From assembly GCA_036525795.1 (NCBI GenBank), contig DATCZS010000069.1, forward strand, positions 1 to 11,137: DNA of 11,137 nucleotides. Direction: 5' to 3'. Position numbers and translations under genes: made by a program. The notes beneath the pieces were generated by a model. It saw only the letters and a program-made list of their open reading frames with translations, searched no databases and was not told the DNA's origin. This stretch comes from DATCZS01 sp036525795. Lineage in GTDB: Bacteria > Actinomycetota > Acidimicrobiia > Spongiisociales > ZC4RG35. Shown piece by piece: positions 1 to 5,349 of the stretch (the first letter of the stretch is position 1; the number at the start of each line of letters is the position of its first letter).

Positions 1-177
1 AACCCGGAGGCCGAGATCCTCGGTTTCGCCGACGAGGGTGGTTTCGACCTGGTCGTGATCGGCGCCTCCAACCGGCCGATCACCAACAGCCCCTTCTTCG
101 GCCACCGCGTGAGCTACATGATCGAGCGATCCACGATTCCCGTCATCATCGTGGCGCTGCCCTCTGCCCGGCGTTGA
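1..177 (+). CDS. Universal stress protein (UspA) domain, C-terminal fragment
   Basis: This is the 3' end of a gene whose start lies left of the window; 58 codons remain, ending in TGA at 175-177. The visible protein has a beta-strand DLVVIGAS, then NRP, then FFGHRVSYMIERS and a final hydrophobic strand IPVIIVALP. This is the layout of the last part of a UspA alpha/beta domain, where the glycine-rich stretch binds the phosphates of ATP and the last strand pairs at the dimer interface. The usual G-x2-G-x9-G-S/T signature is only partly kept (FFGH replaces the G-S/T part), so nucleotide binding is uncertain. In actinobacteria such tails occur both in free-standing Usp proteins and at the C-terminus of amino-acid permeases or antiporters, and the window cannot tell which. 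The gene ends 212 bp before gcvP and is probably not in its operon. Confidence 0.75.
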   Translation, partial: NPEAEILGFADEGGFDLVVIGASNRPITNSPFFGHRVSYMIERSTIPVIIVALPSARR

Positions 178-181
178 GGCG

Positions 182-196
182 GTGGGGAGTCCCCGC
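182..196 (+). terminator. Small GC hairpin after the stress-protein gene (possible terminator)
   Basis: GTGGGG at 182-187 can pair with CCCCGC at 191-196 around a 3-base AGT loop, giving six pairs with one G-T wobble, only four bases after the stop codon. No T-run follows, so a classical intrinsic terminator is not shown. The position between two genes is the main argument. Confidence 0.3.
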
Positions 197-223
197 ATCG
201 CCGGGCGGGTCCGGCTTCTCGGG

Positions 224-229
224 TAGGAT
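224..229 (+). promoter_or_regulatory. Candidate -10 box for the riboswitch-gcvP transcript
   Basis: TAGGAT fits the TAnnnT form of actinobacterial -10 boxes. It would start transcription near 236-238, about ten bases before the first helix of the glycine aptamer, which is where a riboswitch transcript should begin. I see no convincing TTGACA-like -35 box 16-18 bases upstream. Confidence 0.4.
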
Positions 230-246
230 TCGTGGTGCCGTCGAAC

Positions 247-328
247 CCGATGGGAGAGATTCCGATCGCTGATCGGAACGCCGAAGGTGCAACCGACCCC
301 GGAAACTCTCAGGCATCCAGACCATCGG
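247..328 (+). promoter_or_regulatory. Glycine riboswitch aptamer (single, gcvP leader)
   Basis: This RNA element senses glycine and controls gcvP downstream. The hallmark core is present: GGAGAG at 253-258, CGCCGAAGGTGCAA at 279-292 and AAACTCTCAGGCA at 303-315. The pairing supports it. P1 is CCGATG (247-252) with CATCGG (323-328), a perfect six pairs. P2 is GAGAG (254-258) with CTCTC (306-310). The next stem is TTCCGATC (260-267) with GATCGGAA (271-278) around a GCT loop. A short CCG/CGG hairpin (293-302) takes the place of the variable stem. Only one canonical aptamer is present; tandem pairs are the commoner arrangement. The gcvP start is 62 bases beyond P1. In known cases glycine binding usually turns on glycine-degradation genes; that direction is assumed here from the family. 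Confidence 0.93.
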
Positions 329-337
329 TGAAGGCAA

Positions 338-363
338 CGCTGAACCCCGGGCGGGGAACAGCG
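338..363 (+). promoter_or_regulatory. Hairpin after the aptamer: possible ghost aptamer or expression platform
   Basis: CGCTG (338-342) pairs with CAGCG (359-363), and CCCC (345-348) with GGGG (353-356). The two stems are joined by a symmetric AA/AA internal loop and capped by a GGGC loop. Singlet glycine riboswitches of type 1 are known to carry a downstream stem-loop, the ghost aptamer, that docks on the single aptamer in place of a second one. This hairpin lies where such an element should be, nine bases after P1. It could instead be part of the expression platform: GCGGG (351-355) could alternatively pair with CCCGC (368-372). No T-run follows, so it does not look like a simple terminator. 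Confidence 0.5.
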
Positions 364-378
364 GGGGCCCGCGAACGC

Positions 379-383
379 AGGAG
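379..383 (+). promoter_or_regulatory. Ribosome binding site of gcvP
   Basis: AGGAG lies six bases before the ATG at 390 and fixes that start. GAGT at 381-384, overlapping this site, is complementary to ACTC at 305-308, which belongs to the aptamer P2 3' strand and the base next to it. The site could therefore be hidden when the aptamer is unfolded and freed when glycine stabilises P2. This is an inference from complementarity only. Confidence 0.7.
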
Positions 384-389
384 TGCGAC

Positions 390-3218
390 ATGGCCGGAAC
401 CCCATCCTTCGCCGATCGACACATCGGCCCCCGTGCCCAGGATCTCGAGAGGATGCTCGCCGAGGTTGGCGTGTCCGACCTCGATGCCTTGATCAGGTCG
501 ACGGTTCCCGCCGCCATTCTCACCGAGACCGAGCTCGCGTTGCCCGGGCCGCTCGACGAGGAAGAAGTGCTCGTCAGGCTGCGGGAGATCGCGGCCGGCA
601 ACCGGCCCATGCGTTCGATGATCGGTCTCGGCTACTACGGCACGGTCACCCCTCCGGTGGTCGCGCGCAACATCTTGGAGAATCCGGCCTGGTACACGTC
701 GTACACCCCCTATCAGCCCGAGATCAGCCAGGGGCGGCTCGAGGCCTTGCTGAACTTTCAGACGATGGTCGCGGACCTCACAGGCATGGAGGTGGCGAAC
801 GCCTCCCTCCTCGACGAGGGCACGGCCGCTGCGGAGGCCATGGCGATGGCCCGGCGGCTCGATCGAACCGAGCGCCGGGTGCTCGTGGTCGATCCCGATT
901 GCCTCCCCCAGACCGTCGCCGTGGTCGAGACACGGGCCGAGCCGCTCGGCATCGAGGTGCGGGTCGGGGATCCTTCCAGCTTCGAGGCCGAAACCGACTT
1001 CGCCGTGCTCGTGCAGTATCCGGGAGCCTCGGGGGTGGTGACCGATCACCGGGCGATGGCGGGCCGGGCCAACACGGAGGGGGTGGCGGTGATCGTGGCC
1101 GCCGACCTCCTGGCGCTCACGCTGCTCGAGGCTCCCGGGGCCTGGGGGGCGGACATCGTGGTCGGGTCGGCCCAGCGATTCGGCGTGCCGATGGGATTCG
1201 GCGGGCCGCATGCCGGGTACATCGCGACCTGGACTCGCAACGTACGAGCGCTTCCCGGCCGGTTGGTCGGGGTGTCCGTCGACAGCGGGGGCAGGCGGGC
1301 GTACCGGCTGGCGCTGCAGACGAGAGAACAGCACATCCGGCGCGAGAGAGCGACGTCGAACGTGTGCACCGCCCAGGTGCTGTTGGCGGTGATCGCCGGG
1401 TTCTATGGACTGTGGCACGGCCCGGAGGGCCTGAAGGCCATCGGTGAGCGCGTGCACGCCCACGCCGGGCGATTGCGGGCCGGTCTCGACGCGGCGGGTG
1501 TGAAGGTGGAGGGCGATTCCTGGTTCGACACGTTGACCGTGAGGACCGACCACAGGGCCGAGGAGATCCTCGGACGGGCCGTCGAGAGGGGGATCAACCT
1601 CCGGAAGATCGACGCCGACCGGGTGGGTATCGCCTGCGACGAGGTGACGTCGTCGGAGGAGGTCGAGGCGCTCTGCGAGGTGTTTGGCGCCTCTGCCCCT
1701 GCCGAGTACCCGACGGGGATCCCCCAGGGACTCCGGCGGGCCACTCCCTTCATGACGCACCCGGTGTTCTCCCGGTATCGATCGGAGCACGAGATGCTTC
1801 GCTACATGCGGTTGTTGGCGGACAAGGATCTGGCCCTGGACCGCACCATGATCCCGCTGGGATCGTGCACGATGAAGTTGAACGCCACCACCGAGATGGT
1901 GCCCATCACCTGGCCGGAGTTCGCCGACCTCCATCCGTTTGCCCCGCCCGGACAGACCCTCGGCTTCAAAACGCTGATCGATGAACTCGAGTCGATGTTG
2001 GTGGAGATCACCGGCTACGACGCCGTGTCGCTCCAGCCGAATGCGGGTTCGCAAGGGGAGTTTGCCGGCCTGCTGGCCATCCGGGCGTACCACCGCAGCC
2101 GGGGCGAGAGCGGGCGCGACATCTGTCTGATCCCCGAGTCGGCCCACGGCACCAACGCCGCCTCCGCCGTCATGGCGGGACTGCGGGTGGTCGTGGTGGC
2201 CTGCGACGACCATGGCAACGTCGATGTGGTCGATCTGCGGGCGAAGCTGGACGATCACCGCGACCGGGTGGCGGCGATCATGGTGACCTATCCGTCGACC
2301 CACGGCGTGTTCGAAGAGGGCATCGTCGAGGTGTGCGACCTCGTGCACGAAGCGGGGGGACAGGTGTACGTGGACGGCGCCAACCTCAATGCCCTGGTGG
2401 GGACCGCCAAGCCGGGATGGTTCGGCGCCGACGTGTCTCACCTGAACCTCCACAAGACGTTCACCATTCCTCACGGCGGTGGTGGACCGGGTGTGGGTCC
2501 GATCGGGGTGAAACAGCATCTGGCCCCATTCCTGCCCAATCACCCGCTTCGGCCAGACGCAGGCCCTCCGACGGGGGTCGGGCCGATCGCGGCCGCCCCG
2601 TGGGGGTCGGCGGGGATCCTCCCCATCCCATGGGTCTACCTGATGCTGATGGGACCGGCCGGTCTGCGCCGAGCGACCCAGGCGGCCATACTCGCCGCCA
2701 ACTATGTGGCGCGGCGGGTGTCAGCGGCGTTTCCGATCCTCTACACCGGTGCCGGCGGATGGGTCGCCCACGAATGCATCATCGACCTCCGGCCGGTGAC
2801 CAGGGAGACCGGAATCAGCGCCGAGGACGTGGCCAAGCGACTCGCCGACTACGGGTTCCACGCCCCGACGCTGAGCTTCCCGGTGATGGGCACACTGATG
2901 GTCGAACCGACGGAGTCGGAGTCCCTCGAAGAGCTCGACCGCTTCTGTGAGGCGATGCTGGCGATCCGCGCCGAGATCGACCGCGTGGCCGCCGGGGAGT
3001 GGCCCTCCGACGACAACCCTCTCGTCAACGCACCCCACACCATCGAGGACATCGCCGGGGAGTGGACCCATCCCTACACACGCTGGGAGGCCCTCTACCC
3101 GGTGGACGGGCTCAGGGGCCGGGTGTACGTCACCCCCGTGAGCCGCATCGACGGGGCGGCGGGCGACCGCCACCTGGTGTGCGCCTGCCCTCCGCTGGAG
3201 GCGTACGCCTCGGGCTGA
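390..3218 (+). CDS. gcvP: Glycine dehydrogenase (decarboxylating), P protein of the glycine cleavage system
   Basis: The enzyme uses pyridoxal phosphate to decarboxylate glycine and passes the aminomethyl group to the lipoyl arm of GcvH in the cytosol. At 942 residues it is the full single-chain form, with both homologous halves (bacterial splits into gcvPA and gcvPB are about 450-490 each). The N-terminal half shows FADRHIGP (7-14), MIGLGYYGT (77-85) and the NPAWYTSYTPYQPEISQGR stretch (98-116). The C-terminal half shows PLGSCTMKLN (489-498), SAHGTNAASA (584-593), VDGANLNA (661-668) and the cofactor site LHKTFTIPHGGGGPG, in which K689 should form the Schiff base. ATG 390 has an AGGAG site and follows a glycine riboswitch, which confirms the function independently. 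No gcvT or gcvH is adjacent, so those partners must be encoded elsewhere. The frame is intact. Confidence 0.98.
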   Translation: MAGTPSFADRHIGPRAQDLERMLAEVGVSDLDALIRSTVPAAILTETELALPGPLDEEEVLVRLREIAAGNRPMRSMIGLGYYGTVTPPVVARNILENPAWYTSYTPYQPEISQGRLEALLNFQTMVADLTGMEVANASLLDEGTAAAEAMAMARRLDRTERRVLVVDPDCLPQTVAVVETRAEPLGIEVRVGDPSSFEAETDFAVLVQYPGASGVVTDHRAMAGRANTEGVAVIVAADLLALTLLEAPGAWGADIVVGSAQRFGVPMGFGGPHAGYIATWTRNVRALPGRLVGVSVDSGGRRAYRLALQTREQHIRRERATSNVCTAQVLLAVIAGFYGLWHGPEGLKAIGERVHAHAGRLRAGLDAAGVKVEGDSWFDTLTVRTDHRAEEILGRAVERGINLRKIDADRVGIACDEVTSSEEVEALCEVFGASAPAEYPTGIPQGLRRATPFMTHPVFSRYRSEHEMLRYMRLLADKDLALDRTMIPLGSCTMKLNATTEMVPITWPEFADLHPFAPPGQTLGFKTLIDELESMLVEITGYDAVSLQPNAGSQGEFAGLLAIRAYHRSRGESGRDICLIPESAHGTNAASAVMAGLRVVVVACDDHGNVDVVDLRAKLDDHRDRVAAIMVTYPSTHGVFEEGIVEVCDLVHEAGGQVYVDGANLNALVGTAKPGWFGADVSHLNLHKTFTIPHGGGGPGVGPIGVKQHLAPFLPNHPLRPDAGPPTGVGPIAAAPWGSAGILPIPWVYLMLMGPAGLRRATQAAILAANYVARRVSAAFPILYTGAGGWVAHECIIDLRPVTRETGISAEDVAKRLADYGFHAPTLSFPVMGTLMVEPTESESLEELDRFCEAMLAIRAEIDRVAAGEWPSDDNPLVNAPHTIEDIAGEWTHPYTRWEALYPVDGLRGRVYVTPVSRIDGAAGDRHLVCACPPLEAYASG

Positions 3219-3261
3219 CGGGGCTCGTTCCCGGTCCCGGGGGGTGAGCCGCAGCCACATG

Positions 3262-3293
3262 GGTACCGAGGCCTCTAGGCTTCGGCCGGTGCC
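3262..3293 (+). terminator. Imperfect hairpin after gcvP, overlapping a candidate promoter
   Basis: GGTACC (3262-3267) can pair with GGTGCC (3288-3293) with one T-G wobble. After a two-base GA bulge, GGCC (3270-3273) pairs with GGCC (3284-3287), leaving a ten-base loop. It lies 43 bases after the gcvP stop and may end that transcript, but no T-run follows. The loop contains TAGGCT, a possible -10 box, so the element could equally be an operator or chance symmetry in GC-rich DNA. Confidence 0.35.
3276..3281 (+). promoter_or_regulatory. Candidate -10 box upstream of the modular-protein gene
   Basis: TAGGCT has the TAnnnT form and would place the transcript start near 3288-3289. Seven bases after it begins GTG CCT GGG TAG (3289-3300), the same spacing as at the two leaderless genes further right. 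No clear -35 box is seen. The rest of the 142-bp gap holds the GGCCGGCCGGCC palindrome (3301-3312) and an AGGAGG at 3324-3329 with no start codon at a usable distance. Confidence 0.35.
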
Positions 3294-3360
3294 TGGGTAG
3301 GGCCGGCCGGCCATGCCCGAGTGAGGAGGCGTCGACGGCCGAAGCGAAGGGTCCGAACAG

Positions 3361-4701
3361 GTGCGGTTCAGAGGGCGATTGAGACTTCCGGACGACACGC
3401 AGTCGGGGATTCCGGTCGAGATGAGGCTCGACGACATCTACGTCGTGATCGTCTCGGGCCAGGAGACCCTGGGCGAGTGGCGAATGGACGACGTCGGCGT
3501 CGAGCGCCTCTTCTCGAACCAGTTCCTGCTCGACCTGGCCGGTGAGGAGATGGTGTTCATCGCCGACGATCCGCTCGGGTTCGCCTACGACGGCGTCGGA
3601 CACATCGAGGAGACGTCCGGGCGGCTGAGCAAGCGCCGCCGGCTGCGCCGCAAGAAAGGGACGAAGGACCGCCCGGTGGCAGACTTCGTCGACCGGGAGC
3701 CTGCGGTGGATTCGGTTCCGGCAGAGCCCGCGGTGGAGCCTGCGCTGGAGCCTGTGGTGGAGCCGGCCCCGGTGGAGCCTGTGGTGGAGCCTGCGGTCGA
3801 GCCTGCGGCGGAGTCGGTCCCGGTGGAGTCCGCGGTCGAGTCGCCGTCGACCCCGTCGTTCCGGGTGGTGTACCAGCCGACCGAGGTCGAGGCTGACGAG
3901 GTCGGCGAGGAGCCCCCAACCGAGCGAGAGGTCCCGACCGAGCGGGAGGTCCCAACCGAGCGGGAGCCGGCAGCCGCACCCGAGACGCCGGCGACCGAAG
4001 AGACTCCCGTCACCGCCGAGCCTCCAATCGAGGTCGAAGAGGTCGTGCCGACCGCCACCGCAGCCTTCGTCGACACAGAGCCGTCACGGGAGGCGGACAC
4101 CGCCGCCTCCTCGCCGCCGGTGATCGATGCACCCGCGCTCGCCGACGAACAGCCGCCGGAGGTGTCCTTTGAGGAGGAGTTCGTGATCGAGGAGGTGGAT
4201 GGAGGTGCGGCCTCTGCCACGTTCGAGTCCGCGTTCACCTCGCGGCCGGTCCTCCCGGCTCTCGAATCGGCTCCGGCAGAGCCTGGCGCGGCGGAGGGGT
4301 CCGCCGATGATGACGCGGCACCACCGCATTCCGACCGCGAGCGTCCCGAGTCGGACGCCGAGACCTCCGAGTTGTTTCCCCAGCCGCCCGCCCCGGCGAC
4401 GCCCCAGCCCGAATCCCAGCCCCAGCCCGCATCCCAGAGCCAGCCCGCATCCCAGAGCCAGCCCGAGTCCCGGTCCCTCTCTCAGTCCGCACCCCAGCCG
4501 GCTCCCACGGTGGCTGCGGGCGAGGCCGATGCCGCCCACTCGCGTCAGGAGCGCCGTTCTCGGCGAAGACGGCGGGAGGAAGAGCCGGCTCACGAACACC
4601 TGTATCAGGAGAAGGCCGCCGTCGGCGGGCTCATCCGCCGGGTGTGCTCGGAGTGCGGACACGTGTCCTTCGGCTCGCAAGACATCTACGAGTCCTGGTG
4701 A
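3361..4701 (+). CDS. Unrecognised modular protein: N-terminal domain, repetitive acidic/proline linker, C-terminal Cys/His motif
   Basis: I do not recognise this 446-residue protein. Residues 1-85 look like a compact, mostly beta domain rich in alternating hydrophobics (for example EMRLDDIYVVIVSG and EEMVFIADDPLGFAYDG), possibly a small PH-like or barrel fold. A basic tract SKRRRLRRKKGTK follows (90-102). Residues 110-395 are low-complexity Glu/Pro/Ala/Val and Gln/Ser/Pro sequence, surely disordered, with VEP, TEREVP and SQPQPA-type repeats. The tail has a second basic run (RRSRRRRR, 398-405), then H411, H413, C429-x2-C432 and H434, a plausible zinc site (CSECGH). There is no signal peptide or membrane segment, so it is probably cytosolic, perhaps bound to nucleic acid through the basic runs. 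GTG 3361 is the first start in frame after an upstream stop at 3322-3324; AAGGG at 3347-3351 is a fair ribosome site. Its stop overlaps the start of the next gene. Confidence 0.85.
   Translation: MRFRGRLRLPDDTQSGIPVEMRLDDIYVVIVSGQETLGEWRMDDVGVERLFSNQFLLDLAGEEMVFIADDPLGFAYDGVGHIEETSGRLSKRRRLRRKKGTKDRPVADFVDREPAVDSVPAEPAVEPALEPVVEPAPVEPVVEPAVEPAAESVPVESAVESPSTPSFRVVYQPTEVEADEVGEEPPTEREVPTEREVPTEREPAAAPETPATEETPVTAEPPIEVEEVVPTATAAFVDTEPSREADTAASSPPVIDAPALADEQPPEVSFEEEFVIEEVDGGAASATFESAFTSRPVLPALESAPAEPGAAEGSADDDAAPPHSDRERPESDAETSELFPQPPAPATPQPESQPQPASQSQPASQSQPESRSLSQSAPQPAPTVAAGEADAAHSRQERRSRRRRREEEPAHEHLYQEKAAVGGLIRRVCSECGHVSFGSQDIYESW
3718..3843 (+). repeat. Degenerate 12-bp (four-codon) VEPA repeats in the modular protein
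   Basis: Units close to GTGGAGCCTGCG recur in frame and encode VEPA, LEPV, VEPV, AEPA and VESA-type tetrapeptides. The copies have drifted, and the last ones change EP to ES. They form the first part of the disordered linker. Confidence 0.75.
3916..3969 (+). repeat. Three tandem 18-bp repeats encoding PTEREV/P hexapeptides
   Basis: Three contiguous units (3916-3933, 3934-3951, 3952-3969) follow CCRACCGAGCGRGAGSYS and differ at only a few bases. The near-identity suggests recent duplication. Confidence 0.85.
4405..4476 (+). repeat. Four tandem 18-bp repeats encoding Gln/Pro/Ser hexapeptides
   Basis: The units lie at 4405-4422, 4423-4440, 4441-4458 and 4459-4476. The two central copies are identical (CAGCCCGCATCCCAGAGC); the outer two differ at a few positions. 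They encode QPASQS-like hexapeptides in the last part of the linker. Exact copies point to a recent expansion that stays in frame. Confidence 0.88.
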
Positions 4702-5219
4702 TGGCCTGGGATCCGGGGCATCCCGAAGTCCATCCGTCTGCCTTCGTTGCCGACACCGCCCGCGTTCACGGGAGGGTCACGATCGCTCAGGACGCCGTGA
4801 TCATGTTCGGAGTGGTGATCAGAGCGGAGTTCGACGCGATCACCGTGGGGGTCGGCACGAACATCCAGGACAACGCGGTGGTGCACTGTGATGCGGGGGT
4901 GCCGACACTGATCGGCTCGGCGAGCACGGTGGGTCATGCCGCGGTGGTCCACGGAGCGGTGATCGGCGACCGCTGCCTCGTCGGAATCGGGGCGATGGCG
5001 CTCAACGGCTCCGAGTTGGGGGAGGGGGCATGGTTGGCGGCCGGCTCGGTGCTCACCGAAGGCCGGAGTATCCCGCCCTGGACGCTGGCGATGGGGGCGC
5101 CGGCCAAGCCGGTTCGAGAGCTCACCGAGGACGAGGTTGCCCGTCAGGCGTCCGGAGCAGCCGACTACCAACGCCTCCGACGGCTCTACCTCGACCGCAC
5201 CCGGGGTTCGACAGACTGA
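4701..5219 (+). CDS. Gamma-carbonic-anhydrase-like left-handed beta-helix (hexapeptide) protein
   Basis: This 172-residue protein is of the usual length for bacterial gamma-carbonic anhydrase homologues (YrdA/PaaY/CaiE type), which form trimers with zinc between subunits. Repeated hexapeptides such as VHGRVTIAQDAVI and VHGAVIGDRCLVGIGAMALNGS build the beta-helix, and a short helix closes the C-terminus. The three metal histidines appear as H62 (NAVVHCD), H79 (TVGHAAV) and H84 (VVHGAVIG), and the conserved NIQD is at 54-57. The common RGD triplet reads R41-A42-E43, close to the RAD version of an actinobacterial branch. True carbonic anhydrase activity is therefore possible but unproven; many relatives are acyl-CoA or small-molecule enzymes or inactive. 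The ATG overlaps the preceding stop by one base (TGATG), implying translational coupling. The frame is open upstream to 4644, but that part only reads the previous gene in another frame. Confidence 0.88.
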   Translation: MAWDPGHPEVHPSAFVADTARVHGRVTIAQDAVIMFGVVIRAEFDAITVGVGTNIQDNAVVHCDAGVPTLIGSASTVGHAAVVHGAVIGDRCLVGIGAMALNGSELGEGAWLAAGSVLTEGRSIPPWTLAMGAPAKPVRELTEDEVARQASGAADYQRLRRLYLDRTRGSTD

Positions 5220-5223
5220 TCGG

Positions 5224-5235
5224 CGACCGCGGTCG
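5224..5235. repeat. Perfect 12-bp palindrome
   Basis: CGACCGCGGTCG is exactly self-complementary and lies five bases after the carbonic-anhydrase-like stop. It could be the foot of a terminator region or a binding site for a dimeric regulator. Chance is also plausible at this G+C level. Confidence 0.4.
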
Positions 5236-5252
5236 GCAGGGTCGGAGCCACT

Positions 5253-5275
5253 CGACTCGGGGGTCCACCGAGTCG
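5253..5275 (+). terminator. Strong hairpin between the carbonic-anhydrase-like gene and manC
   Basis: CGACTCGG (5253-5260) pairs perfectly with CCGAGTCG (5268-5275) around a seven-base loop, with a further T-G wobble possible outside. It lies 33 bases after the stop and before the manC promoter, which suits a terminator. There is no T-run (GCGGTCGAAAAAG follows), so termination would be of the tail-less kind proposed for high-GC actinobacteria. Confidence 0.5.
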
Positions 5276-5313
5276 GCGGTCGAAAAAGAGTGACACGGGT
5301 TTCGCCCGACCGG

Positions 5314-5342
5314 TGGTCACCGCGTGACCGACCCTCTACCCT
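5314..5342 (+). promoter_or_regulatory. Promoter of manC (leaderless)
   Basis: TACCCT at 5337-5342 serves as a -10 box. TGGTCA at 5314-5319 matches TTGACA at four of six positions with a 17-base spacer. The predicted start point, about seven bases after the -10 box, coincides with the GTG start codon at 5350, so the mRNA would have no leader. No Shine-Dalgarno sequence precedes the GTG, which agrees. Confidence 0.55.
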
Positions 5343-5349
5343 CCTGTGG

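Noticed and set aside
232..492. An 86-codon plus-strand frame beginning GTG just before the riboswitch
   Set aside because: It runs through the aptamer core and into gcvP in another frame. The RNA structure explains this sequence, and the peptide has no recognisable character.
309..2543. A 744-codon open frame on the minus strand opposite gcvP
   Set aside because: The translation is rich in His, Arg, Gly and Pro without domain features and mirrors the G+C-rich third positions of gcvP. It also covers part of the riboswitch. It is a shadow frame.
3324..3329. AGGAGG considered as the ribosome site of the modular protein
   Set aside because: It is 31 bases before GTG 3361, too far to act directly, and no in-frame start codon lies between. 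AAGGG at 3347-3351 is better placed.
3585..4238. A minus-strand frame encoding a Ser/Thr/Gly-rich repetitive protein opposite the modular gene
   Set aside because: Its repeats are only the complement of the Glu/Pro/Val repeats of the plus-strand gene, whose ends have sensible domains and which couples to the next gene.
3718..4476. Regularly spaced repeats considered as a CRISPR array
   Set aside because: The units are contiguous, 12 or 18 bp, in frame and protein-coding, with no unique spacers.
4644..4700. A longer N-terminus for the carbonic-anhydrase-like protein
   Set aside because: The added residues are the previous gene read in another frame and have no counterpart in this family. The ATG at 4701 in the TGATG overlap is the natural start.
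5137..5349. A longer N-terminus for manC
   Set aside because: It would overlap the preceding gene and run through a palindrome, a hairpin and the promoter. The family starts at SIVPVIMSGG.
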